Positions 43,817-52,430 of a DNA stretch of 64,000 bases are shown piece after piece. The stretch is taken from assembly GCA_964369385.1 (NCBI GenBank), contig CAYJEY010000002.1:62001-126000 (forward strand), given 5' to 3'. The stretch's first letter is position 1. Each line of letters begins with the position of its first letter. A model generated the notes under the pieces. It did no database searches and was not told the origin of the DNA. It saw nothing but the letters and a program-made list of their open reading frames with translations. The DNA comes from CALVGQ01 sp964369385 (GTDB taxonomy: Bacteria > Bacillota_I > Bacilli_A > Erysipelotrichales > Erysipelotrichaceae). The translations under genes were made by a program, and so were the position numbers.

Positions 43817-44467
43817 TTGTATTGCACAAGCCCATTGACCTAATTCATTCTTGTAATACGTTCCTTCTTGTAGTATTTTAACTTCTGTGTTCGAATTCCT
43901 TTGATTTGTTACTGTAGGGTTTGCTTGTGATCCAACATATAAATCAATATCACTTCCAATAACACTCCCTCCACGGTCAACTACAAGTGCTTGGAATGAT
44001 GTCTCTGGTGATAATCCTTGACCGCTCCATCCATGGTTTGATATTTCTATTAATGTGCAGAATGGAATTTCTTTATTAGCTGCTACTAAGTAATAACCAT
44101 CATAAGTTATTCCATCTAACCAATTTCCATCAGATTGAAGAACACTCGTAATACTTAACTGAATACCTGCAGCCGTTCCTCCAAATCCGTCATCCTCGCC
44201 ACTGCAACCACTACAATCAACACCATATGATGTTGCCTTATCAATAAGAAATGATGTGCCGACTTGATAAGTTGGTTCAGCTAAAACCTCTTGTATTATT
44301 TCAACTTTTTGCAGAATTGGCTCTTTAAATTCAGAATTTATTAGTATATTTATGTCTAAATTCCTCTCTGCTATGTATATTTTAGTCTTATAACTAGACT
44401 CAATACAAATTGATAATGTTGTTATAGCAGCTAAGACAAAAATATTGATTAAATACAGTTTCCTCAT
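43814..44467 (-). CDS. Secreted 3D-domain protein (YabE-like, without G5 domain)
   Basis: The 217-residue protein has an N-terminal membrane or signal segment (about residues 4-22). Its C-terminal 3D domain contains FQALVVDRGGSVIGSDIDLYVGS with the three conserved Asp residues. 3D domains have a double-psi barrel fold related to lytic transglycosylase MltA and YabE/YocH cell-wall enzymes. The place between tatD and rnmV is that of yabE in Bacillus, but the DUF348 and G5 modules are absent. A CSGC pair (near residue 93) could form a disulphide. A peptidoglycan-acting role is likely. Confidence 0.8.
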   Translation of the reverse strand: MRKLYLINIFVLAAITTLSICIESSYKTKIYIAERNLDINILINSEFKEPILQKVEIIQEVLAEPTYQVGTSFLIDKATSYGVDCSGCSGEDDGFGGTAAGIQLSITSVLQSDGNWLDGITYDGYYLVAANKEIPFCTLIEISNHGWSGQGLSPETSFQALVVDRGGSVIGSDIDLYVGSQANPTVTNQRNSNTEVKILQEGTYYKNELGQWACAIQ

Positions 44468-44479
44468 GACTCCTCTTTT

Positions 44480-45241
44480 CTATTTCTTATGAAATAAGCG
44501 ATTGTAGTTTGTTTGAATTGCATTCATTAATACCTCTTCTTCAATTTCTCGAAGACGACATATTTCCTGTCCTACATATACCACATAACTTGGTTCATTC
44601 TTTTTCCCCCTAAATGGGTGAGGTGTTAAAAATGGACAATCTGTCTCAATTAATAGAAAATCTAAAGGTACATCTTTAGCGACTTCTTTTGGTGTATGTG
44701 CATTTTTAAAAGTCACAGGGCCCGCTAATGAAATCATGTATCCTAACTTCACAAACTCTCTTGCCATTTCTACACTCGAGCTGAAGCAATGAAGTATTCC
44801 TTTATTCTCTGACGGATTTTCTTTCAAAAGTTGCAGTGTATCTTGAATTGCATCTCGACTATGTACAATTATTGGCTTGTTGTACTTATTAGCTAATTCG
44901 ATTTGACGAATAAACACTTTCTTTTGTTCGTCTAGATTATCTTGCTTCCAATACATATCTAATCCAATCTCTCCCAATGCGACTACATGTTCATTTTGAA
45001 GTAACTCTTCTAAGATTTGCCAATCTTCTTCCTTGATTTCATCGATGTCTGTTGGATGAAATCCAAAGGCTATATCTAGCATAGGATGCTTCACTGCCAT
45101 CTCAATTGCTTTTTGAGCTAGTTCTAGCTCACAGCATACGACTAATATTCTTGATAAATTTGCTTCTTTCGCACGTACAATGGCACCTTCTATATCTTCA
45201 AAATATGAACTCACTATATGAGCATGACTATCTAACCACAT
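44480..45241 (-). CDS. tatD: TatD-family metal-dependent deoxyribonuclease
   Basis: The 253-residue TIM-barrel hydrolase starts MWLDSHAHIV with the HxH metal pair. Conserved parts include GEIGLDMYW, IVHSRDA, LHCFSSS and LIETDCPFLTPHPFRG. Members cut DNA 3' ends and act in DNA repair or turnover. It lies six bases after mnmE and upstream of the 3D-domain gene in the same direction. Confidence 0.94.
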   Translation of the reverse strand: MWLDSHAHIVSSYFEDIEGAIVRAKEANLSRILVVCCELELAQKAIEMAVKHPMLDIAFGFHPTDIDEIKEEDWQILEELLQNEHVVALGEIGLDMYWKQDNLDEQKKVFIRQIELANKYNKPIIVHSRDAIQDTLQLLKENPSENKGILHCFSSSVEMAREFVKLGYMISLAGPVTFKNAHTPKEVAKDVPLDFLLIETDCPFLTPHPFRGKKNEPSYVVYVGQEICRLREIEEEVLMNAIQTNYNRLFHKK

Positions 45242-45247
45242 AATATC

Positions 45248-46579
45248 CTACTTTCCAAGGCAAAAACGACTGAACATTTCATTTAATAAATCTTCTCTTG
45301 TTGCTTCGCCCATTATTTCTTTCAATGATTGATATGCCGCTTGCATATCAATCGTAACCAAATCTAATTCGATTCCATTTTCAAGTGCATCAATTGCTTG
45401 CCTCATATTTTGATAAGCAGTTTCAACCAATGCAATTTGACGATCATTATTTAATACTGGCTCTTTAGTTGCAAATCCATGTTTTTCAAATCGTTGATTG
45501 ATTTCATCAATCAATGGTTGAATATCATGATCAATTGCACTAATTAATATTCCTTCTTCTACTTCTAGTCCACAGTCTTTTTTATTTGTAACGATGATTC
45601 TTTCTTTTCCTTTAGTAATTTCCAACAATTCATAATCTTGTGTATCCAGTGCTTTACTTCCATCTAATAGAACTAAAACAAGTTCTGCTTCATCTAACAT
45701 TTGAAGACTCTTTTGAATCCCAATTTGTTCAACTATATCATTTGTATCTCGAATTCCTGCAGTATCAATCATATGTAAAGTGACTGATTGAAGTCTAACA
45801 ATACCTTCGACAATATCTCTCGTTGTTCCAGCGATTTCTGTTACGATTGCCTTTTCTTCTTCAATAAGGGCATTAAGTAAGCTACTCTTTCCTACATTTG
45901 GTTTACCTAAGATAACAGTTTTTACTCCCTGTTTCATAATTCGACCACTCTTTGCTTTAGATAATATATCTTTTAGTTTCCATAAAAATATTTGTGCTTT
46001 TGGTAATACAGTATCTTGTGTCAATTGTTCCACATCTTCATATTCTGGGTAATCAATATTTACTTCGATGTGTGCAATAATTTGGACAAGATCGTCGCAA
46101 AGTGGTGCAATCAATTTCTTAACACTTCCTTTTAGTCCATTCAAGGCCATTTGAGCACTTAACTCATCTTCTGCATGTATCAAATCCATAATTGATTCCG
46201 CTTGTGTTAAATCGATGCGTCCATTTAAAAACGCACGCTGTGTGAACTCTCCTTGCAAAGCTAATCGAGCACCTGCTGCAAGTGCACAACTAAGAATTCG
46301 GCGTGTAATATAGACTCCACCATGACAGTTGATTTCTACTACATTTTCGCAAGTAAATGACTTTGGTGCATAAAATACGCTAACCATCACTTCATCTACT
46401 TCTTCATAGGTTATTGGATCAACTGCCATAGTATATCTTATAGTGTGGCTTTGCTGTTGATGTAAATCACATTTTACTATTCGGTTTGCGATTTCGATTG
46501 CTTCATCACCACTTAAGCGTAGGATTGAAATTGCTCCTTCTTGAAGTGCAGTACTTATCGCTATAATCGTCTCTTTCAT
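45248..46579 (-). CDS. mnmE: tRNA uridine-5-carboxymethylaminomethyl modification GTPase
   Basis: MnmE works with MnmG to modify wobble uridine 34 of tRNAs. The 443-residue protein has the N-terminal folate-binding domain, a helical middle part and an inserted G domain (G1 GKPNVGKSS, switch TEIAGTTRDIVEG, G3 DTAGIRD, G4 TNKKD). It ends in FSRFCLGK, which carries the family's catalytic Cys in CxGK. Its partner mnmG is in this window, about 8 kb away. Confidence 0.96.
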   Translation of the reverse strand: MKETIIAISTALQEGAISILRLSGDEAIEIANRIVKCDLHQQQSHTIRYTMAVDPITYEEVDEVMVSVFYAPKSFTCENVVEINCHGGVYITRRILSCALAAGARLALQGEFTQRAFLNGRIDLTQAESIMDLIHAEDELSAQMALNGLKGSVKKLIAPLCDDLVQIIAHIEVNIDYPEYEDVEQLTQDTVLPKAQIFLWKLKDILSKAKSGRIMKQGVKTVILGKPNVGKSSLLNALIEEEKAIVTEIAGTTRDIVEGIVRLQSVTLHMIDTAGIRDTNDIVEQIGIQKSLQMLDEAELVLVLLDGSKALDTQDYELLEITKGKERIIVTNKKDCGLEVEEGILISAIDHDIQPLIDEINQRFEKHGFATKEPVLNNDRQIALVETAYQNMRQAIDALENGIELDLVTIDMQAAYQSLKEIMGEATREDLLNEMFSRFCLGK

Positions 46580-46604
46580 TTGAACACCTCTTTTCTTTCA
46601 TTAA

Positions 46605-46632
46605 AATAAAACTGTCCCTTTATGAGACAGTT
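46605..46632 (-). terminator. Terminator after the FemAB-type gene
   Basis: AACTGTC (46610-46616) and GACAGTT (46626-46632) form a 7-bp stem; on the minus strand it is followed by TTATTTTAATG. It overlaps the last codons of the FemAB-type gene and lies just before mnmE. Confidence 0.7.
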
Positions 46633-47906
46633 GTTTTTCTTTTCTTTAGTTTTCTCATACATTTTTTTGCACTCGGCAATAGCTTCATAAATAGAGTGTA
46701 AGTTAGTGGTTTTAATACAAGGTGAAACTCTCCCGGAAACTCACAATAGTCTCCACCAAAGCGTTTCTTAAATTCATGAATCCCCTTATACTTTTTATCT
46801 GTACTCTCTTTTCCAATTGTACCAAAGAAATCCACAAACTCAAAGCCTTTCGATATATCATCCTCAATTTCAAATTGCTTTATTGCATAGTTTGCGCCCA
46901 CTTCTCTATAAATCTCTCTATTTCCACCATACACTAACCAAGCACGATGCTTTGTAGTTAATGTAATTCCACTCGATAGCACAATACCTTCAGGGTAAAT
47001 ACTTTGTGCATCTTGTGTTTTTTCAATATCTTGAGTAAGTTTAGCTTCTTGAATCCCTATTTGTTCAACGCGATTCTTTGCTTTTACATCGTGAGGAGCT
47101 TGTATAAGTTTTGTAAGGCACTTTTCTTTCTCTAAAGCTAATTCTTTTGCCTTATCCTTTAATGCGATAAGGTGTTGGTCAGGATGATAAGTTGCACTAT
47201 AACATATTGCTTTACCCCGGCTGGCATAAGCATTGTAAACAGCTTCATAATATTGTTTACTATGTTCAACAAAATGATTACGTTGAGCTGTTTCTTGCAT
47301 AATATCATAAAATACATCAATGTTTTCTTCTACTTTACAAGTTATCCCAAAACGTTTTGCATTATTAATTGATGTACGCATCACTTTAGAGTAGTTTGCA
47401 AAAATATTTTCCTTAGCATCATCCAAGTATAATCGAAACGTATGACGAGGTTGAGTCATTTCAAACTCTTGATTAAACCCTTGATGGCGATAACCTAATT
47501 CAATCAAACATTTCACTACATTCTCATCACGAGACATTATTGTCTCTTTTTTATCTTCCCTTGTTATATATATATCTGGATCAATCATCATATAACAAAC
47601 ACGATGCTTTCTACAGTACTGTTTAATGTGTTTTGTCATCTCTTGAAGTACTTCTTTATTACTGAAATCCAAAATATAACCTCTTGGAGCATATGCAATA
47701 TATGACCCGAACATCGGAATTTTCTTCATTAAAATTAAAGATGAAGCGACAAGTTCGTCTTTTTTATACAATCCAACAAACTGAGTTTTCCATCCACTCA
47801 ATTGTTTCCCTTTACCCCATGCTGACAACTGCATAAAATGCTCCTTTGGGGAGCATTCTACAAATTCATCATGTGTTTTGCTTTCAATCTCTATTAAGCG
47901 ATACAT
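46620..47906 (-). CDS. FemAB-family peptidoglycan bridge aminoacyltransferase
   Basis: The 428-residue protein resembles Fem/MurM transferases, which add amino acids from aminoacyl-tRNA to the lipid II side chain. It has two GNAT-like subdomains (YIAYAPRGYILDFSN and GFEFVDFFGTIGKESTDKKYKGIHEFKKRFGG). A charged ~60-residue coiled coil lies in the middle (about 245-300), like the tRNA-binding arm of FemA. ATG 47906 is preferred over GTG 47915, because the AAGGA ribosome site is ten bases before the former and would be almost adjacent to the latter. Which amino acid it adds is not visible. Confidence 0.88.
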   Translation of the reverse strand: MYRLIEIESKTHDEFVECSPKEHFMQLSAWGKGKQLSGWKTQFVGLYKKDELVASSLILMKKIPMFGSYIAYAPRGYILDFSNKEVLQEMTKHIKQYCRKHRVCYMMIDPDIYITREDKKETIMSRDENVVKCLIELGYRHQGFNQEFEMTQPRHTFRLYLDDAKENIFANYSKVMRTSINNAKRFGITCKVEENIDVFYDIMQETAQRNHFVEHSKQYYEAVYNAYASRGKAICYSATYHPDQHLIALKDKAKELALEKEKCLTKLIQAPHDVKAKNRVEQIGIQEAKLTQDIEKTQDAQSIYPEGIVLSSGITLTTKHRAWLVYGGNREIYREVGANYAIKQFEIEDDISKGFEFVDFFGTIGKESTDKKYKGIHEFKKRFGGDYCEFPGEFHLVLKPLTYTLFMKLLPSAKKCMRKLKKRKTTVS

Positions 47907-47926
47907 TGATTTCACTTCCTTATTAA

Positions 47927-48790
47927 TTAGTCTTCTTCAATACATCCGATTAATTCTAAAATTCGATTTAAATCTTTTGTATCTGAATAAGATATTGTAA
48001 TTGATCGATTTTCAACTTTTACTTTTGTTTGTAACTTACTTTGCATTATTTCTTCTACATATACTAAATTACGATTTCTTGGCTTTTCTTCTTTTTCAAG
48101 TGGTTGTTTTAGCTTTGCTTCTTTTACTAACTTTTCAACTTGTCTAACCGATAAACCTTCTTCGATAATTTTAGTAGCAATATCATATGCCATACCTTCG
48201 TCATCTAAGGTAATAAGAGGTCTAACATGTCCCATCGATAGTTGACTCTCACTCACAAGCTGTTGAATTGATCTAGGTAATTTTAGTAGGCGCAAAATAT
48301 TCGCAACATATTCACGACTCTTACCTACTCGCTGAGATAATTTTTCTTGTGTGTAATCTAGTCTTTCCATCAATCTTTGATAAGATTGAGCTTCCTCAAT
48401 TGCATTTAAATCTTCTCTTTGAATATTCTCTAAAATTGAGATTTCCATCATTTGTTCTTCAGAAAAATCTAAAATAATAGCAGGAATTTTATCTAATTCA
48501 ATTATTTTACAAGCACGTAGTCTTCTCTCTCCTGCAACTAACTCATAACCTTGAACACCTTTTCTTACCAAGATTGGAGAGAATACTCCATGTTCTTTAA
48601 TGGAAGCTGCTAATTCTTGAATCTTCTCTTTATCAAATACTTTTCGTGGCTGATAAGGATTTGGCTTTACTTCTTTTACAGGAATCTCTACTTGTTGCCC
48701 TTCAACATTTCCATTTTGTATATTTTCAATAACACTATCTAAATCATCACCAAAAATATTTGATAATCCTTTTCCTAGTCTTTTAGTCAT
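47927..48790 (-). CDS. parB: Chromosome partitioning protein ParB (Spo0J)
   Basis: This 287-residue CTP-dependent DNA clamp binds parS. It has the ParB N-terminal CTPase domain (NPYQPRKVF, GERRLRACK, ENIQREDLNAIEEA) and a helix-turn-helix with TQEKLSQRVGKSREYVANILRLLKLP. The short C-terminal dimer domain is conserved. It lies three bases after parA. A perfect parS site occurs at 63057-63072 in this window. Confidence 0.95.
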   Translation of the reverse strand: MTKRLGKGLSNIFGDDLDSVIENIQNGNVEGQQVEIPVKEVKPNPYQPRKVFDKEKIQELAASIKEHGVFSPILVRKGVQGYELVAGERRLRACKIIELDKIPAIILDFSEEQMMEISILENIQREDLNAIEEAQSYQRLMERLDYTQEKLSQRVGKSREYVANILRLLKLPRSIQQLVSESQLSMGHVRPLITLDDEGMAYDIATKIIEEGLSVRQVEKLVKEAKLKQPLEKEEKPRNRNLVYVEEIMQSKLQTKVKVENRSITISYSDTKDLNRILELIGCIEED

Positions 48791-48793
48791 TGT

Positions 48794-49570
48794 TTATTTC
48801 ACCTCACTGTTGTACTTAATCACTTCTTTTGCTAAAGCAGCATAAGCTTTTGCACCTTCAGATTTAACATCATATTCAAATATCGACTGTCCTCTAGATG
48901 GTGCTTCTGATAATTTAACATTTCTTGGAATATAACTCTTATACACTCTTTCTTTAAAATGTTTTCGCACTTCTTGCTGAACTTCAACAGATAATCTTGT
49001 ACGCGCATCAAACATAGTAAGAAGGACACCTTCGATTGATAGTTTTGGATTAAATAGACGTTGAACTAAACGTATTGTACTTAACAGTTGAGTCAACCCT
49101 TCTAATGCATAATATTCACATTGTACTGGAATGATTACGCCATCGGCTGCTGTTAATGCATTTGTATTTAATAAACCTAGAGATGGAGGGCAATCAATTA
49201 AAATAAAATCATAGCTATCTCGTACTTGGTCTATTTTCTCTTTTAGCATTTTTTCACGTCCCACTGTAAATTTAGCCATCTCTAAATCTGCACCTGCTAA
49301 TTCTATATTTGAAGGTATTAAGTGGAGTGGTGGAATATCCAATTTCTTTAATGCATCCCTAACTCCAACTTCACCAAGTAAAACGTCACAGATACTTGTG
49401 TTTACTTCATAATTATCACCAGATACACCTTGTGATGCATTTCCTTGTGGATCAAAATCGATTAATAATACACGCTTTCCTAAATAAGCTAAACCTGCTG
49501 CTAAGTTAACACTTGTTGTTGTTTTTCCAACGCCGCCTTTTTGATTGGCTACTGCGATTATTTTACACAT
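48794..49570 (-). CDS. parA: Chromosome partitioning ATPase ParA (Soj)
   Basis: The ParA/MinD-type ATPase contains the deviant Walker A KGGVGKTTTSVNLA, the DFDPQGNAS motif and ILIDCPPSLG. It moves or regulates ParB-parS complexes and influences DnaA in Bacillus. Length is 258 residues from ATG 49570, with AGGA ten bases upstream; the GTG at 49579 (261 residues) is a real alternative because AAGGA lies six bases before it. It sits between noc and parB. Confidence 0.95.
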   Translation of the reverse strand: MCKIIAVANQKGGVGKTTTSVNLAAGLAYLGKRVLLIDFDPQGNASQGVSGDNYEVNTSICDVLLGEVGVRDALKKLDIPPLHLIPSNIELAGADLEMAKFTVGREKMLKEKIDQVRDSYDFILIDCPPSLGLLNTNALTAADGVIIPVQCEYYALEGLTQLLSTIRLVQRLFNPKLSIEGVLLTMFDARTRLSVEVQQEVRKHFKERVYKSYIPRNVKLSEAPSRGQSIFEYDVKSEGAKAYAALAKEVIKYNSEVK

Positions 49571-49582
49571 TTTGATCACATC

Positions 49583-50350
49583 CTATCCTTTTGGAAACTT
49601 AATAATGATACGTACATCTTCATCTGTTTCTACTTCTTCTGTTGTAACATTAATTCCATACTGCTCAACCATCTTTACAGATTGATAAATCGTATTAAAG
49701 GCAACTCTGAATTGACGTATAACCCCTTTACGTTTTGGCTTAGCATTTTTTGCATTATTATCATACATCGTTTTGATAAATTTCTCACTCTGACTAACAT
49801 TGAATCCCTTTTTGATGATTTGTTCAAATATTTTATCTTGATCATCCTTTTGTGCAGTTAATATTGCACGTCCATGACGCTCACTAATTTTTTTCTCACT
49901 TATAGCTGCTTGAATATTTTCTGGTAAATTCAACAAACGAATCTTATTTGCTACGCTTGATTGTGATTTCCCCATTTTTCCTGCCAACTCTTCTTGTGTA
50001 CAATGTGTTTGACGCATGATTTCTACGTATGCTTTTGCTTCTTCAATCGCCGACAAGTTTTCTCTTTGAATGTTTTCTACAAGAGCCATTTGAGCAGTTT
50101 GAATTTCATTTGCCTCCATGACATTGCATGGAACCTCACTAAATCCAAGTCTTTTACAAGCACGAAAGCGACGCTCTCCTGCAATTATTTCATAAGTGTT
50201 ATTTACTCTTCTTACTGTAATTGGTTGAATTAATCCATGTTCACGAATTGACTCAGCTAATTCATTTAAATTTTCTTCGTTAAATTCCAATCTTGGCTGA
50301 TACGGGTTTGTCTCAATTTGCCAAATTGGTAAGCTAATTACCTCTGCCAT
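49583..50350 (-). CDS. noc: Nucleoid occlusion protein Noc (ParB paralogue)
   Basis: This is a 255-residue ParB-like CTPase with NPYQPRLEF, GERRFRACKR and ENIQRENLSAIEEAKAY, then a helix-turn-helix (TQEELAGKMGKSQSSVANKIRLLNLP). It is a second ParB-type protein directly behind rsmG and in front of parA-parB, the Bacillus position of noc. It therefore probably keeps the division septum off the chromosome rather than acting at parS. The start overlaps the rsmG end by 17 bases with AAGGAGG upstream. Confidence 0.88.
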   Translation of the reverse strand: MAEVISLPIWQIETNPYQPRLEFNEENLNELAESIREHGLIQPITVRRVNNTYEIIAGERRFRACKRLGFSEVPCNVMEANEIQTAQMALVENIQRENLSAIEEAKAYVEIMRQTHCTQEELAGKMGKSQSSVANKIRLLNLPENIQAAISEKKISERHGRAILTAQKDDQDKIFEQIIKKGFNVSQSEKFIKTMYDNNAKNAKPKRKGVIRQFRVAFNTIYQSVKMVEQYGINVTTEEVETDEDVRIIIKFPKG

Positions 50351-51062
50351 TTTTTTCCTCCTTGATAAGTGGACTTTTTTTCATTTTACTATAATGTCTT
50401 GGATACATCGATTTAGTCTTCTTAATTTTTTTATAAGTTAAATTGATACGAGTTGATTGGTCAGCAAGATATCGGGTATGTGCCTCTTTAAATTCACACC
50501 CTAATTCGTTGATTGCGAAACTCGCAAGCTCATTCTCTTCTAAACCATTTGATCCCTTCATTGCCAAAAATACACCACCCACTTTTACAAGTGGAATACA
50601 TAGTTCTGCTAATAATGGAAGGTTAGCAACTGCACGTGCTGTAACCACATCAAAAGTTTCACGATACTCTTTAGCAAAATCTTCAGCCCTTGCATGATGA
50701 CATGTTATTTTTTCCAACCCTAACTCATTTATGACTGCTTCTAAAAAAGTGATTCTTTTATTGAGTGGCTCGCATATTACAACTTCTAAATCAGGATATG
50801 CTATTTTTAATGGAACAGAAGGAAATCCTGCTCCTGCTCCTACATCACATAGTTTTCCTTTGATTTCTAAAGTAAACGACGGAAGCAATGAATCGTAAAA
50901 ATGTTTATCTAACACTTCTTCTAATTCAGTTATTGCGGTTAAATTCATTTTTTGATTCCATTCTTTCAACAACTCTGCATAAGATAAAAATTGCTTAACT
51001 TGTTTTTCACTTAAGTTAAGACCTTGTTCACTACAGATTGATTTAAACTCTTCTATTCTCAT
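50334..51062 (-). CDS. rsmG: 16S rRNA (guanine-527-N7)-methyltransferase
   Basis: RsmG (GidB) methylates G527 of 16S rRNA. The 242-residue protein has the SAM-binding motif LCDVGAGAGFPSVPLKIAYPDLE and the NLPLLAELCIPLVKVGGVFLAMKG stretch. A basic C-terminal tail of about 30 residues is slightly longer than usual. It leads the rsmG-noc-parA-parB series, with a promoter close upstream. In many genomes it follows mnmG directly; here three genes lie between them. Confidence 0.95.
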   Translation of the reverse strand: MRIEEFKSICSEQGLNLSEKQVKQFLSYAELLKEWNQKMNLTAITELEEVLDKHFYDSLLPSFTLEIKGKLCDVGAGAGFPSVPLKIAYPDLEVVICEPLNKRITFLEAVINELGLEKITCHHARAEDFAKEYRETFDVVTARAVANLPLLAELCIPLVKVGGVFLAMKGSNGLEENELASFAINELGCEFKEAHTRYLADQSTRINLTYKKIKKTKSMYPRHYSKMKKSPLIKEEKNGRGN

Positions 51063-51084
51063 TGCTGTGCCTCCACGTGTTACT

Positions 51085-51113
51085 ATTATAGCAAATATAC
51101 CTCGTGTTCTAAA
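51085..51113 (-). promoter_or_regulatory. Promoter of the rsmG-noc-parA-parB series
   Basis: On the minus strand, TTTAGA (-35, 51108-51113) and TATAAT (-10, 51085-51090) are 17 bases apart. The start codon is 23 bases beyond the -10 box, with GGAGG between. This is a good constitutive-type promoter. Confidence 0.75.
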
Positions 51114-51246
51114 GAGAAAATAACATTTTTATATAATTATTTTAAGACCGTAAAATAATTGAATTTAGACTTAATTATATTAGTTTGTTCTTGTTTTTAT
51201 GGTATTGAGTTTTTCCATTATTACCTTATAATTTTGACACTTCTAC

Positions 51247-51295
51247 CAAATTCTATGAAGGAACCATAAATATATAGTGGTATTTATAGAATTTG
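51247..51295. repeat. Nested inverted repeat in the rsmG upstream intergenic region
   Basis: CAAATTCTAT (51247-51256) and ATAGAATTTG (51286-51295) are perfect 10-base reverse complements, with a nested ACCA/TGGT pair inside. The 283-base gap between the M42 peptidase gene and rsmG otherwise holds only the rsmG promoter and very AT-rich sequence. There is no T tract after the stem. Function unknown. Confidence 0.6.
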
Positions 51296-51345
51296 ATGTT
51301 GATTTTTTGCTTTTTTTCAAAAATAAAGATAGTCGTACGACTATC

Positions 51346-52332
51346 TTATTTTTCGCAAATTGCTCTAACTAAGCGTATAGATTCCATAACATCTGATTTA
51401 GCACATGTTTCAGAACTACCATGAATATGTCTTGTAGGAATAGAAATTACTCCGGCATCAATTCCAGCTCTTTGTGTTTGTGCTGCTCCAGCATCTGTTC
51501 CACCAAACAACAAGACTTCTCTTTGCACCTTAATCTCTTTTTCTTCTGCAGCATCGAACATAAGGTCAAGAATGTGTTTTGGTGTAATCAATGAGTTATC
51601 ACGAATTTTAATTGCTGTACCTTCTCCAAGTTTCAATGCCATCTTTGGTGCACCCGGGAAATCTCCACTAGATGTGATATCAACGGCAATAAATAAATCA
51701 GGGTTGATTGCATAACTCGCTACTTTTGCACCACGTAATCCAACTTCTTCTTGAACTGTGAATGCGAAGTATAAATCATTTTGCGTCTCAGGAAGTTCTT
51801 TGATTGCCTCTGCAAGAGTGTAGCACGCAATACGATCATCAAGAGATCGAGACATGATACATTCATCCGTTTCGTAGTAATCACCTTTGAACACTGCTAC
51901 ATCCCCTACTTGTACTAATTTTTCTGTTCCTTCTTTTGTTAACGTACCAAGATCAATATATAATTTATCAAAGGTAACAACTCCTGTATCCGCAGGGTTT
52001 AGTTTTCTAACTACCCCTTGTGCTCCATTTTTAAACTCTACACGTGTATCCACGATTGTAGCAGCATTGATTCCTCCATTAAATCCAAAGTAACAAAATC
52101 CACGTTCATCAATAAAAGATACAATCATCCCTAAGTGATCCATATGAGCACTGAACATCACTTTTTTTCCTGTTCCTTTTTTTCGTGCAATCAAATTTCC
52201 AAGTTTATCTGTGTACATTTCATCGACATAGTCTTTGATTTCATCCATGATTACTTTAGCAACTTGCCCCTCATCTCCCGGTGGACCGTAAACTGACATT
52301 ACATTTGTAGCAAACTCTGTGTTAAAATTCAT
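51346..52332 (-). CDS. M42-family metallo-aminopeptidase
   Basis: The 328-residue dinuclear-metal peptidase belongs to the glutamyl aminopeptidase/TET family, sometimes annotated as cellulase M. Metal and catalytic residues sit in SAHMDHLG, SRSLDDRIACY, VQEEVGLRGA, AVDITSSGDFPG and IPTRHIHGSSE. It trims N-terminal residues from peptides in the cytoplasm. ATG 52332 has AAGGAG six bases upstream; the frame is open to 52380 but those earlier codons lie before the ribosome site. Confidence 0.92.
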   Translation of the reverse strand: MNFNTEFATNVMSVYGPPGDEGQVAKVIMDEIKDYVDEMYTDKLGNLIARKKGTGKKVMFSAHMDHLGMIVSFIDERGFCYFGFNGGINAATIVDTRVEFKNGAQGVVRKLNPADTGVVTFDKLYIDLGTLTKEGTEKLVQVGDVAVFKGDYYETDECIMSRSLDDRIACYTLAEAIKELPETQNDLYFAFTVQEEVGLRGAKVASYAINPDLFIAVDITSSGDFPGAPKMALKLGEGTAIKIRDNSLITPKHILDLMFDAAEEKEIKVQREVLLFGGTDAGAAQTQRAGIDAGVISIPTRHIHGSSETCAKSDVMESIRLVRAICEK

Positions 52333-52430
52333 GATAATCTCCTTTTTCATTTGTGATATCATATCATATTTATTCATCATTTTGAATCTTTTTCATGATA
52401 TATCATTCTAATTTTCACTATTATGAAAAC

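Noticed and set aside
51653..51662. CCCGGGAAAT, ten bases of the Noc-site consensus
   Set aside because: Only one arm matches and it lies inside the M42 peptidase coding region, so it is best explained by chance.
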